A stretch of DNA of 64,000 nt from Lolium rigidum (Eukaryota; Streptophyta; Magnoliopsida; Poales; Poaceae). Location of the stretch: positions 176,110,017 to 176,174,016 of the forward strand of contig NC_061513.1 of NCBI RefSeq assembly GCF_022539505.1, given 5' to 3'. Of the stretch, positions 59,072 to 64,000 are shown in pieces. The stretch's first letter is position 1. Every line of letters starts with the position of its first letter. Under the pieces are notes generated by a model. The model did no database searches and was not told where the DNA came from. It saw only the letters and a list, made by a program, of their open reading frames with translations. The translations under genes and the position numbers were made by a program.

Positions 59072-62000
59072 GTAGTCAACTCTTTGAACTTTGTCGTAAA
59101 CAACTTTTCGACAAGTCGAGCTTCTTCAATGATATTCCATCCAAGTCCATCGATTTTATAGATCCTTTTACTTTCAAAAAGTATTCACCTATATTGGATT
59201 CCATGGCACTTAGCCATTTTAACGGAGTTAGGGCCCATCATAACTTCTTTGTATGTAGTTGGTTTATCATTGTTCAAAATCAATCCTTTGTCCACAAATC
59301 ATTTATTTGATCACAAAGTAAACCACATCTACAAGGTTCAACAGGTACTTTGATCTCCATGACTATAACACTTTGTAGACATGGGAGCCATGATCGTCGT
59401 GGCCGCTTCCAGAACCATTTCCGATGCTGCGCTACTCTGATCGTCATGCTCAGGTTCATAAACCTTACCAAGTTACATTGTCCTCCCACTCAAATACTTC
59501 GCTAGAAACAATTTCTTGGAAATAGGTACGAAACATTCACAAACACTTTTGTCTTTGACTCCAAAGTGGAAAGAATTCCCAATTAACTCTTTGGGATAAC
59601 CAACAAACACTTTTATCCGATTTTGGTTGTAAACTCATTTATTTATGCTACGCATACCAAAATTTAAGAAAGGACTATTAGGGTTTATACCCATGCCATA
59701 ACTCGTATGGTGTCATTTCAACGGATTATGATGACGCTATATTTAGTGTAAAAGCGGTAGTCTCTAAAGCATAATCCACAAAAACATAATGGCGTCATTT
59801 TATTTTATCTCATCATTAACCCAACAAGGTTTGGATACGTCTCTCGGATACTCCATCATCACTATGATACTCCAAGAAACGTGAGTTGTAGAACAATTTC
59901 ATAACTCTCTTAGATGTTCGCTAAAACTCGTAATTCAAATATTTCCACCATGATCCAATCATAGATATTTGACTTTTCTATGACGATGATTTCCACTTCA
60001 TGATGAAATTTATTTGAATCTATTCAAATGTTTCAAACTTCTTCCTTATTGAATATATCCTTATATATACACTCAATTCATTGTTGGAAGTTTTCATGAA
60101 GTAGAGGAATCTTTCGCACACAACTATGCCTAAGAACCATATGCATCATCATGTATGTTTTCACTAAGCTAGTTAACCATTCAACTCTTGGCCTATGAAC
60201 GGTATTTCAGTCATTCTCTTTAGAAGAGATTTGCAAGCGCCGAACGATTCAAAAATCGAATGACTCCAAAAATCCATTTGCATGGAGTTCCTTCATGCGT
60301 TCCTTTCTAACATGACCTAAATGGCGGTTCCACAAATAAGTGGAATTCTCATCATTTGCCTTGTGGCATTTTAGCGTCAGTGTTATGCATGTGTGTTTCA
60401 CCATTAAGATTTATAATAACTTCTCCATCATACATGGAGTACAGTCATAATTTGAACAACTCATTGTTTCTATTTGACCAGAAAAAATAACAATTATAAA
60501 GTTCTTTATTATAATCTGAATGGCTAGGTAGAATGCCAACGACGAACATAATAACAGTTTATTTTTGTTCCAGACGTGCATTATTACCGCATTCCTTGTC
60601 AGTCACTTAGGCCATTGTATTCTTGTATTGCGTTGTGTTGTATGACATCTCATACCAACAAATATGGTAAAAATACCCAAGAGTTTCATAATGTGACTAA
60701 TCAAAGAATACATCTATAACATGTATATCATCTATATACACTTGAGCTATACTTTCTAGTGTTTTCTTTCTTTCTGCCAAAAACTTTTGTAGTTTCTCTT
60801 TCGGTTTTCCTCTTATTTCAGAAAACACTCAACATCAATAACTTCTCGGTTTGTTGGTGAAATACCAATAACCTTGAGGTTCTTTCTTTGAAGTTGATCA
60901 TCACATGACAAGTGTTCCGGATTTCACTATTAGTAATTTTTTAATGTGATGAACAATTTCACCCATAATTTTTATCCATCAAATCATGATGACTTTCCGA
61001 GACCAATTCTTACATGCTAGGCTCGTAAAGTTTAACCTTAGTATTCTCATGTGCAAATCTGGCTTGCACCCGTTGTATGCACACGTAGAATCTATAACAC
61101 CTGATCATCATGTGATGCTTCGAAACGACGAGTCTTAGCAACGGTGCATACTAAGGATGACCACTTCATGGATATGCGAATATCGTTAGTGCCCAACTAG
61201 TTGGAGGATCAGGACGCCTAGCGTCTTCAACCTTCGTACATTCCCATAAAACTTATGAGTTTATGTAGTCTCACTAAATTATATTCTATCATCTTGCAAT
61301 AAGGTCTTAGATATCACATATATCTCATACCTTGCTTATTTCTGAAAACTAACTTTTCAGCTCCTTACTTTTCAAACGGATTTGAACATTAAGTTTCATG
61401 GAGACAAGATAATTTTAGGTACTAATTGAAACCATTGCTCTTTGAATCATCAATGTGAGGTTTACCAAAAGTTTGCAATAGGACTTAATCATTTCTTGAT
61501 TCTTTAACAAAATGGTACCAGTCCGTAAAGTTACTTGTTAGATTTTAACAGTGTTTCTATCTCAATTACAAGACTAGCGTATGGTAGATAATGGATGCCA
61601 ATTCTACAAATTTAATTCAAAATACTATTCAGAATATGTTCATGATAATTAGTTCAAGTTTTAATCTTATTACTAGTGAACTCCCACTTAATACAACATC
61701 CCTCGTAGTTGTTTAGTGGCACATGATCCATATTCACTACACCAAGTCTGATCATCACGTGAGTTGATGTAGCTTCAATGGTGAACATCAACATGTTGAT
61801 CATATCATCCATATGACTTGTGTTCAACCTTTCGGTTTCCTGTGTTCCGAGGCCATGTATGTACATGATAGGCTCGTCAAGCAAACCCAAGTATTTCCGC
61901 ATGTGCAACATGGCTTACACCCGTTGTATGTGAACGTAGAATCTATCACATCCGATCATCACGAGATGCTTCAAGACGACGAACTTTAGCAACGGTGCAT

Positions 62001-62796
62001 ACGAGGGAGAACACTTTATTATCTTGATATTAATGTGAGGGATCATCTTATAATGCTACCGTCGCGATCTAAGCAAGATAAGATGCATAAAGGATTAACA
62101 TCACATGCAATTCATAATATGTGATATGATATGGCCTTTCTTCTTGTGCTTTTGATCTCCATCTCCAAAGCACACGAGCATGATCTTCATCATCACCAGC
62201 ATTGCACCAAGGTCCATGGCGCCGCTTCATGGTTGTCCATCACTTATAGCTACTATAACAACTACTTGAAATAAAGCTATTACATGATGAATAGACACGC
62301 AGGTCTTAACAAATTTAAAGACAACCATTAGGCTCCTGCCGGTTGCCATAATACAATAATGATCATCTCATACATAAAATATAGTCATCATCACAAAGCC
62401 ATATCACATCACCAAACCCTGCAAAAACAAGTTAGACGCCTCTAATTTCGTTTGCATATTTTACGTGGTTTAGAGTTTTCGAGTAAGATCCAATCTACCT
62501 ATGAACATGAACCACAACAGTGATACTAGTGTTGTCGATAGAAATAGTAAATTGAATCTTAACTATGGTGAGAGAGACAGACACCCGCAAAGCCACTTAT
62601 GCAATACAAGTTGCATGTCAAGCGTGGAGCAAGTCTCATGAACGCGGTCATGTAAAGTTAGCCCGGGACGCTTCATCCCACCATCCCGCAAGATGAAAGT
62701 ACACATAACTAAAGACAACAAAAGCAACACCGCCCACAAACTCATTGTGTTCTACTCGTGCAACAGATCTATGCATAGACACGACTCTGATACCAC

Positions 62797-64000
62797 TGAA
62801 GAATTTGTTGCATGGAAACAAAAAATTTCTACCGCGAATAAGAACAAATCCAAGATCCAATCTAGGAGAAGGCAAGATCTAATCTATGAAGATCGAGGCA
62901 ACGAGATGTATGTGAGACTAACACTCGAAGATTCCAAAGCCTACGAGATTAGATCTCGTTGTTGATGTAGTCGATCGTCCTGTGCTGCAATCCGGCAGCA
63001 CTTCCGTACTCGGTCGTGCGTACGGTGTCGATGAAGCCCGTGCTCTCCCTGTTCCAGCGGGCAGCAGAGGTGCGGTAGATCCCCTCGGAATCCCAGCAGC
63101 ACGAAGGCATGGTGGTGGTGGAGGAGAAAAGCTACAGGGCTTCGCCAAGCCGGAGCAGACTTGCGGTGGAGGAGAGAGGGGCAGCCAGGGCTAGGGTATG
63201 AAGGGTGTGCGCCCCTGCCCCCTCCCCTCTTTATATAGGGGGGAGGTCGGTTTGGGTGGCCCCCCAACGCCCCAAACCCATATAGGGCCGGCGGCCAAGA
63301 GGGGGGAGGGGATTTCTTCCCCCCTAGGGTTTTGGGGAACCCTAGTGGGCTGGCCGACTTGGGCCTTGAGGGGCATGTGCCCCTGGCCCATTAGGGCTAG
63401 GATGCACCCTCGGCCCATGTTTCCCCCCTAGGTCGTGGGACTCACGGTGGACCCCCCGAAACCTTCTAGAACCTTCCTGGTCTTCCACCGGAAAAATCCC
63501 GAACTTTTCCGAAACCTAGAAATCAACTTCCCTTATATGAATCTTATTCTCTGGACCATTCCGTACCTCCTCGTGATGTCCTGGATCCCATCCGAGACTC
63601 CGAACAAACTTCGGTCTCCATATCATATTCCGAATCTACTTATGCGACATCGAACCTTAAGCGCGTCACCCTACGGTTCGTGAACTATGCGGACATGATC
63701 GAGACTCCTCTCCGATCAATAATCAATAGAGGTACCTGGAGATCCATAATGGCTCCCACACATTCAGCGATAACTTAGTGATCGAATGAACCATTAACAT
63801 ACGATACCGATTCCCTGCTTTGTCACGCGGTACTTTACTTGTCTGAGGTTCGATCATCGGTATCTCCATACCTAGTTCAACCTCGTTACCGACAAGTACT
63901 CTTTACTCGTACCGTGGTATGTCATCTCTTGTGACCTTGTCACATGCTTGCAAGCTAATTAGATGTCATTCCACCAAGAGGGCCTAGAGTATATCTATCC
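62797..64000 (-). repeat. Right LTR of the Copia array, partial
   Basis: Begins (left edge) TGAAGAATTTGTTGC, next to the primer site, and continues past the window end. TATA near 63230-63238 (minus). It keeps the 65-bp block missing from the left LTR but lacks part of the C-run segment near 63322. Confidence 0.88.

Larger units (their letters stand above)
46909..59076 (+). mobile_element. Athila/Sabrina-like tandem array, TSD GTAGT
   Basis: GTAGT (46909-46913 and 59072-59076) flanks a structure of three LTRs (46914-48581, 52198-53058, 56668-59071) and two internal regions (48582-52197, 53059-56667) in the same orientation. LTRs start TGATACGTCTCC and end GCGCCATCA or GCGCCAGCA. The primer site TGGCGCCGTTGCCGGGGAG is the Athila-type site. 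Each internal region holds a short gag, a protease-like fragment and 2.5 kb of non-coding sequence. RT and integrase are absent. 'Sabrina-like' is a resemblance from memory and needs a library match. Confidence 0.85.
45594..62796 (-). pseudogene. Copia internal region B, decayed pol, split by an Athila-like array
   Basis: Region B runs 45594-46908 and 59077-62796 around the insertion at 46914-59071. It aligns along its length with region A and repeats the decayed RT trace (YVDD complement at about 46550-46583) and other lesions. The primer site complement is at 62784-62795. Small differences include a 17-bp block near 60356 absent from A. No functional protein is encoded. Confidence 0.7.
36027..64000 (-). 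mobile_element. Copia (BARE/Angela/Maximus-like) tandem array, LTR-int-LTR-int-LTR
   Basis: Three LTRs in the same minus orientation (36027-37678, 43873-45593, and 62797 to beyond the window) alternate with two internal regions. The middle LTR has a primer site on its left and a purine tract on its right, so both internal regions share it. Read on the minus strand, LTRs start TGTTGGAGATATGCCC(G/T)AGAGG and end AACGAACCCTTCA. Internal regions keep only decayed pol traces. The left flank is TCCCT; the right flank is outside the window. Confidence 0.85.

Overview
The window is entirely repeat-derived plant DNA. It looks like an intergenic block from a large grass genome: Pooideae, most likely a wheat, barley or oat relative. 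The evidence is layered LTR retrotransposons of Gypsy (Tat, Athila and CRM lineages) and Copia (BARE/Angela/Maximus-like) type, a tRNA-like SINE, 5'-truncated LINEs and a MITE, with 5-bp target-site duplications (TSDs) at several LTR-element edges. I see no convincing host protein gene, rRNA gene, tRNA gene or CRISPR array. Family names come from recognising sequence, not from a database search, so lineage calls are firmer than family names.

Layout. 1-7330: 3' part of a Tat-lineage Gypsy element on the + strand. It has a broken integrase, an antisense intron-containing gene at 1687-5597 with its own TATA box, and a 383-bp 3' LTR. 7331-8260: part of another element's LTR or leader in minus orientation, with four perfect hairpins. 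8259-12358: a decayed Copia element on the minus strand with an intron-containing gag and a large deletion. 12427-12745: a SINE with a 9-bp TSD. 13772-17495: a probable long minus-strand LTR with tandem repeats. 17558-18535: part of an Athila-like LTR. 18537-25234: the end of a second Tat-like element, whose LTR is split by a complete 5.4-kb non-autonomous element (19205-24571, TSD AGCCC). That element carries an uncharacterised ORF and a MITE.

25372-34094: a duplicated AT-rich unit of about 540 bp, split by a complete CRM-lineage chromovirus (26159-33810, TSD AACCT) with broken gag and pol. 34095-36026: TE-derived non-coding DNA, a LINE fragment with a 15-bp TSD, and the tail of a second LINE. 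36027-64000: a Copia tandem array (LTR-internal-LTR-internal-LTR, minus strand). Its second internal region is split by an Athila/Sabrina-like element (46914-59071, TSD GTAGT) that is itself a tandem LTR-internal-LTR-internal-LTR array, and that array carries a solo LTR (57116-58645, TSD GTCCA).

Nothing here forms a host pathway. The working relationships are between elements. The 19205-24571 element shares primer-binding site, polypurine tract, LTR ends and an ORF tail with the nearby CRM element and was probably mobilised by a chromovirus. The Athila/Sabrina-like units lack reverse transcriptase and integrase. The most unusual signals are the antisense gene, the unknown ORF of the non-autonomous element, the hairpin series, and the two nested tandem arrays with their shared deletions, filler DNA and hairpin-centred duplication.
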